Source: Hyphomicrobiales bacterium
GTDB lineage: Bacteria; Pseudomonadota; Alphaproteobacteria; Rhizobiales; Rhizobiaceae
Direction of reading: 5' to 3'
Assembly (NCBI GenBank): GCA_900467185.1
Contig: UBPA01000010.1
Location: 1-64,000, forward strand
DNA length: 64,000 nt
Shown: positions 54,081 through 63,747 of the stretch, in pieces
Position numbering within the stretch: the first letter of the stretch is position 1
Layout of the letters: every line of letters begins with the position of its first letter
The notes under the pieces: generated by a model
Told to the model about the DNA's origin: nothing
The model's input: the letters and a program-made list of their open reading frames with translations, nothing else
Database searches by the model: none
Made by a program: the position numbers and the translations under genes

Positions 54081-54860
54081 ATGGCCCTGCGTGTCGGTCT
54101 TGCGGCTCTGGCCGCGATGTCCCTGGTGACGGTTCCCACGAATGCGGCGCGACCGGCGGATGTCGTGCACGACACGGATTATACCATCTCGCTCGCCGGC
54201 CTGCCGATCGCAAAAGCCTCGTTTCACACCAAGCTCGAGGATCGGCGCTACACGATCTCGGGGACGCTGACGTCGGCCGGGCTCGCCGATATCCTGTCGA
54301 GCACCAGCGGGCGCACGGAGGTCTCCGGCACGATCGAGAGCGACAAGCTCGTCGCCACCGACTATTCCGTCCGCTACCAGACCGGCAAGAAGAAGCGCGC
54401 GATCGACATCGCCTTCGACAAGGGCAATGTGACCTCCGCGACGCTGACCCCGCAGCGCAAGAGGCCGCCGAAGAACTGGGTGCCGGTGACCAAGGACGAC
54501 ATGCGCGGCGTGGTCGATCCGCTGTCGGGGCTGATCTTTCCGGCCAGCGCCAAGGTGTGCCCGAAGACGCTGCCGGTGTTCGACGGCGAATCGCGCATGG
54601 ACCTGAAGCTGAGCGCCAAGGGCACCAAGCCCTTCAAGACCGAGGGTTTCAGCGGCGACGTCATCGTCTGCGGCATCCAGTTCGTGCCGAAATCGGGCTA
54701 CCGCAAGGGCCGCGAGGACGTGGATTATCTGCGCAAGCTCGACAGCATGGAGATCTGGTTTGCAAAGGCGGATACCGTGCAGGTATATGCTCCGGTCTAT
54801 GTCCGGATCCCGACGAAGTACGGTCCGGTGACCGTGTGGGCCACGCGCTTCAAGGGGTGA
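54081..54860 (+). CDS. DUF3108 domain protein, exported
   Basis: A 259-residue DUF3108 protein with an N-terminal signal peptide (about residues 1-23). The mature part is a beta-rich barrel-like domain, with DYTISLAGLPIAKASFHTKL at about 33-52 and DPLSGLIFPA in the middle. I chose the ATG at 54081, eight bases after GGAAAGG; an ATG at 54018 is in frame and would add 21 residues. The family's role is unknown, though outer-membrane/lipid association has been suggested. It is divergent from rpmB across 292 bases. Confidence 0.82.
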   Translation: MALRVGLAALAAMSLVTVPTNAARPADVVHDTDYTISLAGLPIAKASFHTKLEDRRYTISGTLTSAGLADILSSTSGRTEVSGTIESDKLVATDYSVRYQTGKKKRAIDIAFDKGNVTSATLTPQRKRPPKNWVPVTKDDMRGVVDPLSGLIFPASAKVCPKTLPVFDGESRMDLKLSAKGTKPFKTEGFSGDVIVCGIQFVPKSGYRKGREDVDYLRKLDSMEIWFAKADTVQVYAPVYVRIPTKYGPVTVWATRFKG

Positions 54861-54912
54861 TCCGTTCCGGGTCTCGCCCTATCGCCGCCCGCTGCAATCG
54901 GAGAGTGGGCGA

Positions 54913-55821
54913 ATGCAGACCAGAGCGACGTTGATCGGATTTTCCGCCATTCTGATGTGGGCGCTGCTGGCGCTCTTCACGGCCGCCTCCGGCACCATGC
55001 CGCCGTTCCAGCTTTCGGCGATCTGCTTTGCCATCGGCAGTCTGCCCGGTCTCGTGGTGCTGGCGCTTAGGCCGGAGCGGCTGGCGCTGTTGCGGCAACC
55101 GGCACGGGTCTGGGTGGTCGGCATCGTCGGGCTGTTCGGCTATCACGCGCTCTACTTCACCGCCCTGCGCAACGCGCCGGCTGTGGAAGCCGGACTGATC
55201 GCCTATCTCTGGCCGTTGCTGATCGTGGTGGGCTCGGCGCTGCTGCCGGGCGAGCGGCTGCGGTGGTATCACGTGGCCGGCGCGCTGTGCGGCCTGGCCG
55301 GGACGGCGATGATCGTCGCGCGCAACGGCGTCGCATTCGACAGCGCCTATACGCTCGGCTATGGCGCAGCACTTTGCTGCGCCTTCACCTGGGCCATCTA
55401 CTCCCTGATGACACGGCGGTTCGAGGCGGTGTCCACTGATGTCGTCACCGGTTTCTGCCTTGCGACCTCGGTCCTGTCGTTTCTCTGCCATCTCGCGCTG
55501 GAGACGACGGTGTGGCCGGACACCGGCATGCAGTGGCTGGCAGTCGCGGGCCTCGGGCTGCTGCCGGTGGGTGCTGCCTTCTATGCCTGGGATTATGGCG
55601 TGAAGAACGGCAATATTCAGCTGCTGGGCGTTGCGAGCTACTCGGCGCCGGTGCTCTCCACGCTGACGCTGATGCTGTTCGGCTTTGCCGAGCCGTCGCT
55701 CGGCATCGCGCTGGCCTGCCTGCTGGTGACGGGGGGAGCGGTGCTGGCCGCACGCGACGTCATTTTTGCGCCGCGCAAGGTCGAGACGCCTTCCGAGGAC
55801 CGGGTTCAGCCGGCGGCCTGA
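54913..55821 (+). CDS. DMT-family exporter (YddG-like, EamA)
   Basis: A 302-residue drug/metabolite transporter with ten predicted helices in two EamA halves. The first half has GFSAILMWALLALFTAASG and GLIAYLWPLLIV; the second has FYAWDYGVKNGNIQLLGV, the pattern of aromatic amino acid exporters like YddG. The ATG at 54913 has GGAGAG. It is 52 bases after the DUF3108 gene and converges on the cupin gene, with a 16-base overlap of the 3' ends. Confidence 0.88.
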   Translation: MQTRATLIGFSAILMWALLALFTAASGTMPPFQLSAICFAIGSLPGLVVLALRPERLALLRQPARVWVVGIVGLFGYHALYFTALRNAPAVEAGLIAYLWPLLIVVGSALLPGERLRWYHVAGALCGLAGTAMIVARNGVAFDSAYTLGYGAALCCAFTWAIYSLMTRRFEAVSTDVVTGFCLATSVLSFLCHLALETTVWPDTGMQWLAVAGLGLLPVGAAFYAWDYGVKNGNIQLLGVASYSAPVLSTLTLMLFGFAEPSLGIALACLLVTGGAVLAARDVIFAPRKVETPSEDRVQPAA

Positions 55822-56258
55822 GGCGGCTCCCAGCCGGGCGGGGCCATTTCGAAGACGCTGAAATCGAAGCCAGGCGCGACGGTGCAGCCGACCAGCGTCC
55901 AGGCACCGCGCGATTCGGCCGACTGCCAGGTGTCCGCGGGCACCACGCCTTGCGGGCGCTCGCCGTTTGCGAGATCCGTGCCGAGCACGATGGTGGAGGC
56001 GGGTGCGCCCGGTGCGGCAAGCCGGAGGGTCAGGGCCGCGCCGGCATAATGGTGCCAGACCTCCGCGGCATCGCGCACGCGATGCCAGTGCGACCGCTCG
56101 CCGGCCTCCAGCAGGTAGTAGATCGCCGTGGAATGGCCGCGCGTGCCGCCCGCATCGTCGCGAAAGGTCTCGGCATACCAGCCGCCTTCCGGATGCCGGA
56201 TCATGCCGAGTGCCGTGACGATCGACCGCGCGTCCTGCGTGTCCCCTTGTGCCGCCAT
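55806..56258 (-). CDS. DUF985 cupin-like protein
   Basis: A 150-residue cupin-fold protein of the DUF985 family. Conserved patterns are HPEGGWYAETFRDD (about 22-35), STAIYYLLEAGERSHWHRVRDAAEVWHHYAG (about 43-73) and the final VGCTVAPGFDFSVFEMAP. The His and Glu could bind a metal. The ATG overlaps the gloB stop by one base (TGATG), so translation is coupled to gloB. Confidence 0.86.
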   Translation of the reverse strand: MAAQGDTQDARSIVTALGMIRHPEGGWYAETFRDDAGGTRGHSTAIYYLLEAGERSHWHRVRDAAEVWHHYAGAALTLRLAAPGAPASTIVLGTDLANGERPQGVVPADTWQSAESRGAWTLVGCTVAPGFDFSVFEMAPPGWEPPQAAG

Positions 56259-57028
56259 CAGAAATTGTCCTTGCGCTTGCGGATCTCGGCAAAGACCTCG
56301 CCGTCGCTGGCGGACGGCAGGCCGAGATGGGCGCGGATGCCGGGATCGGCCGGGCGCAGGAAGGGATTGGTGCGTTTTTCGAGGCCCAGCGTCGTCGGTG
56401 CGGTGAAGCCGCCGCGTTCGCGCAAAGCTTCGATCTCGGCCGCACGGGCTGCCAGTTCGGCATTGTCGGGGTCGATCATCACGGCGAAGCGGGCGTTCGA
56501 CAGGGTGTATTCGTGGCCGAAATAGACCTGCGTGTCGTCCGGCAGCGCCATCAGCTTCTGCAGCGAGGCCCACATGTCGGCCGGCGAGCCTTCGAACAGG
56601 CGGCCGCAGCCGAGCGCAAAGAGCGTGTCGGCGGCAAAGAGCAGGCGGTTGTCGGGCAGGTGGTAGCAGATATGGCCGGCGGTGTGGCCCGGCGTGCCGA
56701 TGACGCGGACCTTGTGGCCGGCAAAGGTGAAATCGCCGCCGTCGCCGATGGTCATGTCGATGCCGGGAATGCGCGAGGCCTCGCGATCCGGGCCGATGAT
56801 GGTCGCGTCATAGCGGGTCTTGAGCGCAAGGTTCGCTTCCACATGGTCGTTGTGGTGGTGGGTCGTGAAGATGTGCGTCAGCGTCCAGCCGCGCCGCTCC
56901 AGCGCGTCGAGGATCGGCTGTTCCTCCGGCGCATCGATCGAGGCCGTCTCGCCGCTTTCGGGATCGTGGAGGAGAACGCCGAAATTGTCGGTCCGGCAGA
57001 GGAACAGGTCGAGATCGAGCGCGGGCAT
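56258..57028 (-). CDS. gloB: Hydroxyacylglutathione hydrolase (glyoxalase II)
   Basis: GloB hydrolyses S-D-lactoylglutathione to D-lactate and glutathione in methylglyoxal detoxification. The 256-residue metallo-beta-lactamase-fold protein has the THHHNDH metal site (about 56-62), [13 protein letters not shown] with the next His, GD/AADTLF and GHEYT. The C-terminal helical HAGH domain ends with [11 protein letters not shown]. It is divergent from the methyltransferase gene. Confidence 0.95.
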   Translation of the reverse strand: MPALDLDLFLCRTDNFGVLLHDPESGETASIDAPEEQPILDALERRGWTLTHIFTTHHHNDHVEANLALKTRYDATIIGPDREASRIPGIDMTIGDGGDFTFAGHKVRVIGTPGHTAGHICYHLPDNRLLFAADTLFALGCGRLFEGSPADMWASLQKLMALPDDTQVYFGHEYTLSNARFAVMIDPDNAELAARAAEIEALRERGGFTAPTTLGLEKRTNPFLRPADPGIRAHLGLPSASDGEVFAEIRKRKDNF

Positions 57029-57186
57029 GATGAGGTCCTCGGAGAGGTCTGGGACGCGGGGTTGCCCGAGGGAATGTAAAGGCGGCGGAGGGGAAGTCCA
57101 GCGATCGCGTGCCGGCGCGCAAACCCGGCGGGAAAATCGGCGCCGCCCCGGTTTCCTTTCGCCGGGCCGCGCACTACCCTCTGACC

Positions 57187-57942
57187 ATGCACGCCGATAT
57201 CGTCGATCTTCGTCAGTTCTACCACTCGCGGCTTGGGCGCTTTACCGAGCAGGCGATCTCCATGGCGCTCGCCTCCATCTGGGCGCGGTTGCCGGAAGAG
57301 CGGCTCGTGGGGCTCGGCTACGTCCTGCCGTATCTCGAGCGCTTCCGGGCCGATACGGAGCGGACCTTCGCCTTCATGCCGGCGGGGCAGGGGGCGGTGA
57401 ACTGGCCGGTGGCGGAGCTGTCCTCGACGGCGCTGGTGTTCGACGAGGAACTGCCGCTGCCCGACAGCTCGATCGACCGTATTCTCATGGTGCATTCGCT
57501 GGAATTTGCCGAGAACCCGCGCGAGACCATGAAGGAGATCTGGCGGGTGCTGGCGCCCGGTGGGCGGCTCGTCATCGTGGTGCCCAACCGGCAGGGCGTC
57601 TGGGCGCGGATGGACCATACGCCCTTCGGCTCCGGCCGGCCCTATTCGCGCGGCCAGCTGACGGCGCTGCTGCGGGAGACGAACTTCACGCCCGGAGCCT
57701 CCTGCGAGGCGCTGTTCTTCCCGCCCTCGACCACGAAGACCGTGCTGAAGCTCGGGCGGGCCTTCGAGAAGATGGGGCGTGCGCTCTGGCCAGTCTTTTC
57801 CGGCGTCATCATCGTGGAGGCGCAGAAGCGGCTCTATCAGGGGCTGCCGGTGGCGGCACGGGCGTCGCGCCGGGTGTTCGTGCCCGTGCTCGCGCCGCAG
57901 GGTGTGCCGACCACGCGCGACGGCCAGCCGCCGGCGCGGTGA
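57187..57942 (+). CDS. SAM-dependent methyltransferase (class I)
   Basis: A 251-residue protein with a degenerate Rossmann methyltransferase fold. The usual glycine-rich motif I is weak ([14 protein letters not shown]), but the later motifs ([35 protein letters not shown]) are clear. The ATG at 57187 was preferred to 57109. Its place beside gloB and hisC is conserved in rhizobia. The target is unknown. Confidence 0.85.
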   Translation: MHADIVDLRQFYHSRLGRFTEQAISMALASIWARLPEERLVGLGYVLPYLERFRADTERTFAFMPAGQGAVNWPVAELSSTALVFDEELPLPDSSIDRILMVHSLEFAENPRETMKEIWRVLAPGGRLVIVVPNRQGVWARMDHTPFGSGRPYSRGQLTALLRETNFTPGASCEALFFPPSTTKTVLKLGRAFEKMGRALWPVFSGVIIVEAQKRLYQGLPVAARASRRVFVPVLAPQGVPTTRDGQPPAR

Positions 57943-58035
57943 GCGGGAAGCTTTCTCTGCTAGCCTAAGCCCTCGACAAGGCGACGGCGGGGCGGTAATG
58001 GCAAAGCCATCCGAGACACCAGCGAAAGCCAGACC

Positions 58036-59142
58036 ATGAGCTCCCTCCCGAACGCTCCGACCCCGCGCCCCGGCATTCTCGACATCGCCGCCTATGTGCC
58101 GGGCAAGGAACACGCACCGGGCGTGGCCAAGGTCCACAAGCTGTCCTCCAACGAGACGCCGCTGGGCGCGAGCCCCAAGGCTCTGGAGGCCTTTCGCCAG
58201 GCCGCCGGCCAGCTGGAGCGCTACCCGGACGGGCAGGCGATCGAGCTTCGCAATGCGATTGCGGAGGTTTACGCGCTGAACCCGGCAAACCTGATGTGCG
58301 GCAACGGCTCGGACGAGCTTCTGGGGCTGCTCGCACACACCTATCTCGCGCCGGGCGACGAGGCTGTTATCACCGAGCACGGCTTTCTCGTCTACAGGAT
58401 CCAGATCATGGCTGCCGGCGGTGTGCCCGTGACGGTGAAGGAGCGGGATTGCCGCGTCGATGTCGATGCGATCCTTGCCGCCGTGACGAGCAAGACGAAG
58501 CTCGTCTTCATCGCCAATCCCGGCAACCCCACGGGCACCTTCGTACCCGTAGAGGACGTGCGCCGCCTGCAGGCCGGCCTGCCGAAGCATGTGCTGCTCG
58601 TGCTGGACGCGGCCTATGCGGAATATGTGCGGCGCAACGACTACGAGGCGGGAATCGAGCTGGTTTCGTCCAACCAGAACGTCGTGATGACGCGCACCTT
58701 TTCCAAGGTCTACGGCCTTGCCGCCCTTCGCGTCGGCTGGATCTATGCGCCGGCCGCTGTCATCGACGCGCTGAACCGCAGCCGTGGGCCGTTCAACCTG
58801 AATGCGCCGGCGATTGCGGCCGGTGCCGCTGCCGTTCGCGACAAGGCGTTCACGGCGGCTGCCGTCGATTTCAACGCGGAATGGCTGGCGAAGGTCAGCG
58901 AGCGGCTGACGGCGCTCGGTCTCAAGGTCACGCCGTCGGTCGCGAATTTCGTACTGTTCCATTTCCCCGATGTCGATGGCAAGCGGGCGGAGGACGCCGA
59001 TGCGTTCCTGACCAGCCGCGGCTTCATCCTGCGGGCCGTGCGCGGCTACGGCTTCCCCAATGCGCTGCGCCTGTCGATCGGCACGGAGGAGGCGAACGAA
59101 GGCGTTCTCGCCGCCCTTGCCGAATTTCTCGGGAAGAACTGA
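58036..59142 (+). CDS. hisC: Histidinol-phosphate / aromatic amino acid aminotransferase
   Basis: A 368-residue class-I/II aminotransferase of the HisC type. The PLP Lys is in the [15 protein letters not shown] motif (about 220-234), with NPGNPTG (about 160-166) and the start [11 protein letters not shown]. HisC-like enzymes transaminate imidazole-acetol-phosphate and often prephenate or phenylpyruvate. tyrC follows eight bases on, so this copy may serve tyrosine and phenylalanine synthesis. Which role is main cannot be told. Confidence 0.92.
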   Translation: MSSLPNAPTPRPGILDIAAYVPGKEHAPGVAKVHKLSSNETPLGASPKALEAFRQAAGQLERYPDGQAIELRNAIAEVYALNPANLMCGNGSDELLGLLAHTYLAPGDEAVITEHGFLVYRIQIMAAGGVPVTVKERDCRVDVDAILAAVTSKTKLVFIANPGNPTGTFVPVEDVRRLQAGLPKHVLLVLDAAYAEYVRRNDYEAGIELVSSNQNVVMTRTFSKVYGLAALRVGWIYAPAAVIDALNRSRGPFNLNAPAIAAGAAAVRDKAFTAAAVDFNAEWLAKVSERLTALGLKVTPSVANFVLFHFPDVDGKRAEDADAFLTSRGFILRAVRGYGFPNALRLSIGTEEANEGVLAALAEFLGKN

Positions 59143-59150
59143 GACCTGAC

Positions 59151-60077
59151 ATGGCCAAGCTCTTCGAAAAGGTCGCGCTGATCGGCATCGGCCTCATCGG
59201 CTCCTCCATCGCGCGGGAGATCCGCGACAAGGGGCTTGCGGCCTCTGTGACGATCTCGACCCGCAGCCGCGAGACGCTCGACCGGGCGCAGGTGCTCGGT
59301 CTCGGTGACCGCTATGTGCTGTCGGCCAGTGAGGCGGTGGAGGATGCGGATCTCGTCATCGTCTCCGTGCCGGTCGGCGCGTCCGGTGCCGTGGCGCAGG
59401 CGATCGCGCCGCATCTGAAAGCGGGGGCGATCGTCACGGATGTCGGCTCCACCAAGGGCTCCGTCATCGCACAGATGGCGCCGCATATGCCGCAGGGCGT
59501 TCACTTCATTCCCGGGCACCCGATTGCCGGCACGGAATATTCCGGCCCGGATGCCGGCTTCGTCGGCCTGTTCAAGAGCCGCTGGTGCATCCTGACGCCG
59601 CCGGCCGGCACCGACGAGACCGCCAAGGGGCAGCTGCGTGCCTTCTGGGAGGCGCTCGGCTCGGATGTCGAGGAGATGGACCCGGAGCACCACGACAAGG
59701 TTCTCGCCATCGTTTCCCATCTGCCGCACATCATCGCCTACAATATCGTGGGGACGGCGGACGATCTGGAGACGGTGACGGAATCCGAGGTCATCAAGTA
59801 TTCGGCCTCGGGCTTCCGCGACTTCACGCGTCTCGCCGCATCCGACCCGACCATGTGGCGCGACGTCTGCCTGCACAACAAGGATGCGATTCTGGAAATG
59901 CTGTCGCGGTTTTCCGAAGATCTCGCCTATCTGCAGCGGGCGATCCGCTGGGGCGACGGCGATAAGCTGTTCGACCTCTTCACCCGCACCCGCGCGATCC
60001 GCCGCTCGATCATCCAGGCCGGTCAGGACACCGACATGGTCGATTTCGGCCGGCATGCGCTGGACGCGAAGCCCTGA
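59151..60077 (+). CDS. tyrC: Prephenate/arogenate dehydrogenase (cyclohexadienyl dehydrogenase)
   Basis: A 308-residue TyrA-family dehydrogenase that converts prephenate or arogenate to hydroxyphenylpyruvate or tyrosine. The NAD-binding motif is GIGLIGSS (about 12-19), with DVGSTKG, HPIAGTEYSG and the helical C-terminal domain. The ATG at 59151 follows the hisC stop after eight bases. With hisC it forms the last steps of tyrosine synthesis. Confidence 0.94.
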   Translation: MAKLFEKVALIGIGLIGSSIAREIRDKGLAASVTISTRSRETLDRAQVLGLGDRYVLSASEAVEDADLVIVSVPVGASGAVAQAIAPHLKAGAIVTDVGSTKGSVIAQMAPHMPQGVHFIPGHPIAGTEYSGPDAGFVGLFKSRWCILTPPAGTDETAKGQLRAFWEALGSDVEEMDPEHHDKVLAIVSHLPHIIAYNIVGTADDLETVTESEVIKYSASGFRDFTRLAASDPTMWRDVCLHNKDAILEMLSRFSEDLAYLQRAIRWGDGDKLFDLFTRTRAIRRSIIQAGQDTDMVDFGRHALDAKP

Positions 60078-60089
60078 CGCTCATCCCGA

Positions 60090-61091
60090 TCAGAGCTGCG
60101 GCAACACGCCGATCGGGATAAAGGCGAGGAAGGCGGTGCCGTCGCGCACATTGAGCGTGACGGTGGTGTCGTTGCCGCCCGCGGCCAGCGCCGTCAGCAT
60201 GTTGGCGGCGTTGTCGAGCATGTTCTCGCTCTCGGGGAATGCCGTTGCCAGAGCCGTGCGCCACGCCTGAACGTCCTGCATCGTCACCTTGAAGGCGCCG
60301 GAGATCAGCCCCTGATCATCGACGGTGAACGGGCCGTTGGCGGTGGTCACCATGCCGTTTCCCAAGTCGAGCGTCAGGTTGCGGACCTCGCCCGCACTGT
60401 TGCGCAGGGCATGGCGCGAGAGGCCGCCGCGATCGAGCACCGTCGCACGATCCTTGACCGTGAGGTCGATGGCTGCGTTCATCAGCGGCAACAGGCTTGC
60501 GCCGTTGCCGGGCTTCAGGTCGAGGCCTGTGATGGAGACGGCGGCATCGAGATCCGCCGCATTCTGGCGCAGATGCAGCTCCGTATGGCTGGTGGCGAAG
60601 CCGAGCACGTCTTCGCCCGGCGTGGGCACCAGCGTGCCGGTCAGGCGTTCGGAGACGATGGACGTGCGGCTGAGGCCCGAGAACGTCGCCTGGATGCTCG
60701 CCTTCAGCGCCTGCCAGTTCATGGATGTTGCGATGCCGGGGGAAAAGCGCAGTTCGGCCGGGCCGTCCACCTCGATGACGGCGTGTCCCGGCCAGTAGAC
60801 CTGCGCTGCGGACCGGAGAGCACCCGCGGAACCGGAGGCCCCGAGCTGGGTATCGTCCACCTTCACGGCATCGCAGAACAGCCCGATGCGGAACGGGAAG
60901 CCGCGAACGGTCAGACCATCGCAGCGGGCCGTCGCGCTGCCGGAGCGGCTGGTGAGGAAGCTTGCGAGCCGCGTCTCGATCTGGTGGGCGGCGAGAAACC
61001 AGATGCCGCTATAGACCGCCAGAAAGATCGCGATGCCGATGCCGAGACGCCGGATGCGGAGACCTGCTGCCGGCGGTGCTGTCTGTGTCAT
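60090..61091 (-). CDS. DUF2125 domain protein, membrane-anchored
   Basis: A 333-residue DUF2125 protein with one N-terminal helix (about residues 16-37) and a long periplasmic beta-rich part (VRGFPFRIGLFCDAV, DGPAELRFSPGI, VTMQDVQAW). The family resembles AsmA-type or lipid-associated envelope proteins; its role is unknown. The ATG at 61091 has GGAGAC upstream. It converges on tyrC, with 12 bases between stops. Confidence 0.85.
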   Translation of the reverse strand: MTQTAPPAAGLRIRRLGIGIAIFLAVYSGIWFLAAHQIETRLASFLTSRSGSATARCDGLTVRGFPFRIGLFCDAVKVDDTQLGASGSAGALRSAAQVYWPGHAVIEVDGPAELRFSPGIATSMNWQALKASIQATFSGLSRTSIVSERLTGTLVPTPGEDVLGFATSHTELHLRQNAADLDAAVSITGLDLKPGNGASLLPLMNAAIDLTVKDRATVLDRGGLSRHALRNSAGEVRNLTLDLGNGMVTTANGPFTVDDQGLISGAFKVTMQDVQAWRTALATAFPESENMLDNAANMLTALAAGGNDTTVTLNVRDGTAFLAFIPIGVLPQL

Positions 61092-61377
61092 GCGGGTCTC
61101 CGGTCGGCGGTCTGGATTTGGGCGCGGGATCGGCGCGGTGGACGGCGCTCTCCGGCACCGCCGGCACCCCTCCAAGGGCTGCGTCTTGCGGGTCTTCTAG
61201 CGCATAACATCACGGATCGGAATGCGTTCGAAAAAATAGGCGGGCCGTTGGACCGGCGCGGCCATCGTCTCCAAAATGTAGGCACGGCCATCCTGCGCGT
61301 TCCGCTGGCCGCTATTTTGCAGTAGGAGGGCAAGACCGGCAGACATGTCCGGCATGTGACGATGGGATGGACCTTCT

Positions 61378-61935
61378 GTGACGGACCTTGTGGTAACGGA
61401 TTCGGACGACGTGTGGGTGTTCGGCTATGGCTCGTTGATGTGGAATCCGGGCTTTGCCTTCGTCGAGCAGGCTCGGGCGCGGGTTTTCGGCTACCGCCGG
61501 GCGCTGTGCGTGCGCTCCCATGTCCATCGCGGCACGGCCGAAAGCCCCGGCCTCGTGCTCGGCCTCGACCTTGGCGGCTCCTGCCTCGGCATGGCGTTTC
61601 GCATCGCACCGGAGGACCACGAGGCTGTAATCGCCTATCTGCGCGAGCGCGAACTGGTGACCCATGTCTACAAGGAGCGCATGCTGCCGCTGCGGCTCGC
61701 CGACGGGCGGACGGTCATGGCGGTCGCCTATGTCATCGACCGGGCTCACCTGCAATATGCGGGCGCCCTGCAGGCCGACGAGGCGGCGCTGGTCGTCGCC
61801 CATGCGCGCGGTCGCTCGGGCGAGAATGTCGATTATGTGATGAACACGCTCGAACATCTGCGCGCGATGGGCATTCGCGATCACTGGCTGGAAGAGGTCG
61901 GCCGCGGCGTGCAGGTTCTGCTCGCCAAACGCTAG
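61378..61935 (+). CDS. ChaC-like gamma-glutamylcyclotransferase
   Basis: A 185-residue ChaC-family protein that cleaves glutathione to 5-oxoproline and Cys-Gly. The family opening WVFGYGSLMWNPGF is at about 13-26, and the catalytic Glu is expected in RERELVTHVY. It starts at GTG 61378 with a GGGATGG upstream. Its stop and the plsC stop share the CTAG sequence, so the two convergent genes overlap by four bases. Confidence 0.9.
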   Translation: MTDLVVTDSDDVWVFGYGSLMWNPGFAFVEQARARVFGYRRALCVRSHVHRGTAESPGLVLGLDLGGSCLGMAFRIAPEDHEAVIAYLRERELVTHVYKERMLPLRLADGRTVMAVAYVIDRAHLQYAGALQADEAALVVAHARGRSGENVDYVMNTLEHLRAMGIRDHWLEEVGRGVQVLLAKR

Positions 61936-62732
61936 GTCTTCTCCGGCACGGTCACGCCGAGTTCGGCAAGCCGTGTGCGCGCGGTGTCCGGCAGGGGGAG
62001 ATGCGGGTTGTTGCGGACGGTCTCCACCAGCAGTTCGTCGCTCGCCGTTTCCGTCACAGAAATCAGCGTCTTCAGGAAGGTGTCACTGTCCAGCCCGGGT
62101 CCGATGGGCGGCAGAATGCGGACCTTGAAGTGGCCGGGGAAGCGGAGCGTCGTACTGCGGGGCCAGAAGAGACCGGGATGCATCGCCACCGGCACCACGG
62201 GAACCTGCAGATCCCGATAGAGACGGGCGATGCCGTACTTATAATCCGGCGGCGCGCCGGGCGACCGCCGGGTGCCTTCGGGATAGATGATCAATTGCCG
62301 GCCGGTGGCGATTTCCGCTTTGGCGCGCTGCATGACGGCGGCCATCGCCCGGCCGCGGGCGCTGCGGTCCACCGGCACCATGCGCTGCTTGGCGACATAC
62401 CAGCCGAAGAGAGGAATGCGCATCAGCTCGCGCTTGAGGATGAAGAACGGGTCCGACAGCCACGGCAGCAGGGCATAGACGTCCCAGAAGGACTGGTGCT
62501 TGGGGGCCAGGATATAGACGCCGTCCTTCGGAATGTTGTCGAGCCCCTCGATCTCGAAGGTCGTGCCGACGATCACTCGCATCAGCCAATGATTGCTGCG
62601 CGCCCAGTTCTTCGGCACGAACCAGGACGTCTTGCGCGATACGATAAAATAGATCGGCGTCAGCAAGACCATGCGCAGGATGAGATTGGCGTAGAAGGCG
62701 ACGTTGAAGAGGACCGAGCGAAGGCGAATCAT
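61932..62732 (-). CDS. plsC: 1-acyl-sn-glycerol-3-phosphate acyltransferase
   Basis: A 266-residue PlsC-family acyltransferase that makes phosphatidic acid. The HX4D motif is HQSFWD (about 83-88), PEGTR is at about 155-159 and a helix lies near the N-terminus. The ATG at 62732 was preferred over 62762. It is 142 bases downstream of ydcF on the same strand. Confidence 0.92.
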   Translation of the reverse strand: MIRLRSVLFNVAFYANLILRMVLLTPIYFIVSRKTSWFVPKNWARSNHWLMRVIVGTTFEIEGLDNIPKDGVYILAPKHQSFWDVYALLPWLSDPFFILKRELMRIPLFGWYVAKQRMVPVDRSARGRAMAAVMQRAKAEIATGRQLIIYPEGTRRSPGAPPDYKYGIARLYRDLQVPVVPVAMHPGLFWPRSTTLRFPGHFKVRILPPIGPGLDSDTFLKTLISVTETASDELLVETVRNNPHLPLPDTARTRLAELGVTVPEKT

Positions 62733-62846
62733 GGGCGGCTTTCGGAGAGCGAGCGGCAACACGGATCGGCCGTGCCGTCAGCGCTGCCTACACGAATAAA
62801 GCCGCGACGAAAACCGGGATCTCGCGCGCGACGGCACTCACGGCTG

Positions 62847-62875
62847 GAGCATTTCCGCTCCGGCTGGAAATGCTC
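62847..62875. repeat. Palindrome overlapping the ydcF stop
   Basis: GAGCATTTCC (62847-62856) pairs with GGAAATGCTC (62866-62875), a perfect 10-bp stem with a GCTCCGGCT loop. It touches the ydcF stop codon. GAGCATTTCC-type palindromes recur in rhizobial intergenic DNA. There is no T-run, so termination is uncertain. Confidence 0.6.
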
Positions 62876-63594
62876 TATTGCGCGGTCTGCGCGCGCTCCG
62901 TCCGCAAGCCGCTGTCTGTCGGCGTGCCCAGGAGATCGCGCAGCGAGGCGACGGTCAGCTTGGCATATTCTGTGAGGATCGATTTCAGCACCATGGGGTT
63001 TGCCATCCAGTTCGTGCTCTTGAGGTCGGAATTGACGACCGGGTAGGGCACGAAGGCGATGCCCGGATTGGCGCGGCGAAGCTCCAGCAGGCTGCGGGGC
63101 ATGTGGTAATTGTTGGTGACGACGAGGATGCTCTTGTAGCCGTTGTTGCGGATCCAGTTCGCGGTCTCGTGCGCATTGCCGATCGTGTCGATGGCGTCGT
63201 GGCCGATATCGACGCAGCAGCGGAAGAGATCGGCGGAGCTCTGGGTGTTGCGGCGGATCTGGCTGCTGGTGGTGGTGGGGTGCACGCCGGAGATCAGCAG
63301 GCGCTGGCCGGCGCCGGCCTTGAGCAGATCGACCGCCTGGTCGATGCGCTGGAACCCGCCGGTGAGGACCACGATGGCATCGGCCTTGGGGTTGGCCGGC
63401 GGCTGGAGCGAGGCCACCTGATCGGCGAAATAGAGAAGGCTGGCCGTGCCGCAGCCGGCAACCACCAGCATGACATAGAAGGTCAGGCGGACGAGCTGCC
63501 GCCGGAAGCTGACATGCCGGCGCGTTCGCCGGGCAAGGCGCCTGCGCTCGGTTTCGCCGGAAGTCTCCGCTTCGGAGGTTTCGTCCGCCATCAT
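62875..63594 (-). CDS. YdcF/DUF218-family membrane protein
   Basis: A 239-residue protein with a basic N-terminal tail, one helix (about residues 35-56) and a DUF218 domain with DAIVVLTGGFQRIDQAV (about 73-89), SILVVTNNYHMPRS and the final NWMANPMVLK. DUF218 members such as YdcF and SanA bind SAM or act in envelope maintenance. The adjacent ATGs at 63594 and 63591 both suit GGAAGAAC upstream. It lies between ftsX and plsC. Confidence 0.88.
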   Translation of the reverse strand: MMADETSEAETSGETERRRLARRTRRHVSFRRQLVRLTFYVMLVVAGCGTASLLYFADQVASLQPPANPKADAIVVLTGGFQRIDQAVDLLKAGAGQRLLISGVHPTTTSSQIRRNTQSSADLFRCCVDIGHDAIDTIGNAHETANWIRNNGYKSILVVTNNYHMPRSLLELRRANPGIAFVPYPVVNSDLKSTNWMANPMVLKSILTEYAKLTVASLRDLLGTPTDSGLRTERAQTAQ

Positions 63595-63747
63595 GATGTT
63601 CTTCCACCGTTGCGCCGGAGGTCCGCGGCGCGACGGGACGGGTGTTGCGATGCTGTGAGACCGGTGAACCCGCTTTGCGCCTTAACGATGGCTTCGCGGG
63701 GTGAAGCGCGGAAAACGGGAAAGGGTGAGGGCGCGCAGATCGGCATG

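Noticed and set aside
57109-57186. Earlier start for the methyltransferase
   Set aside because: The upstream in-frame segment is Arg/Pro/Gly-rich and lies in the gloB divergent promoter region.
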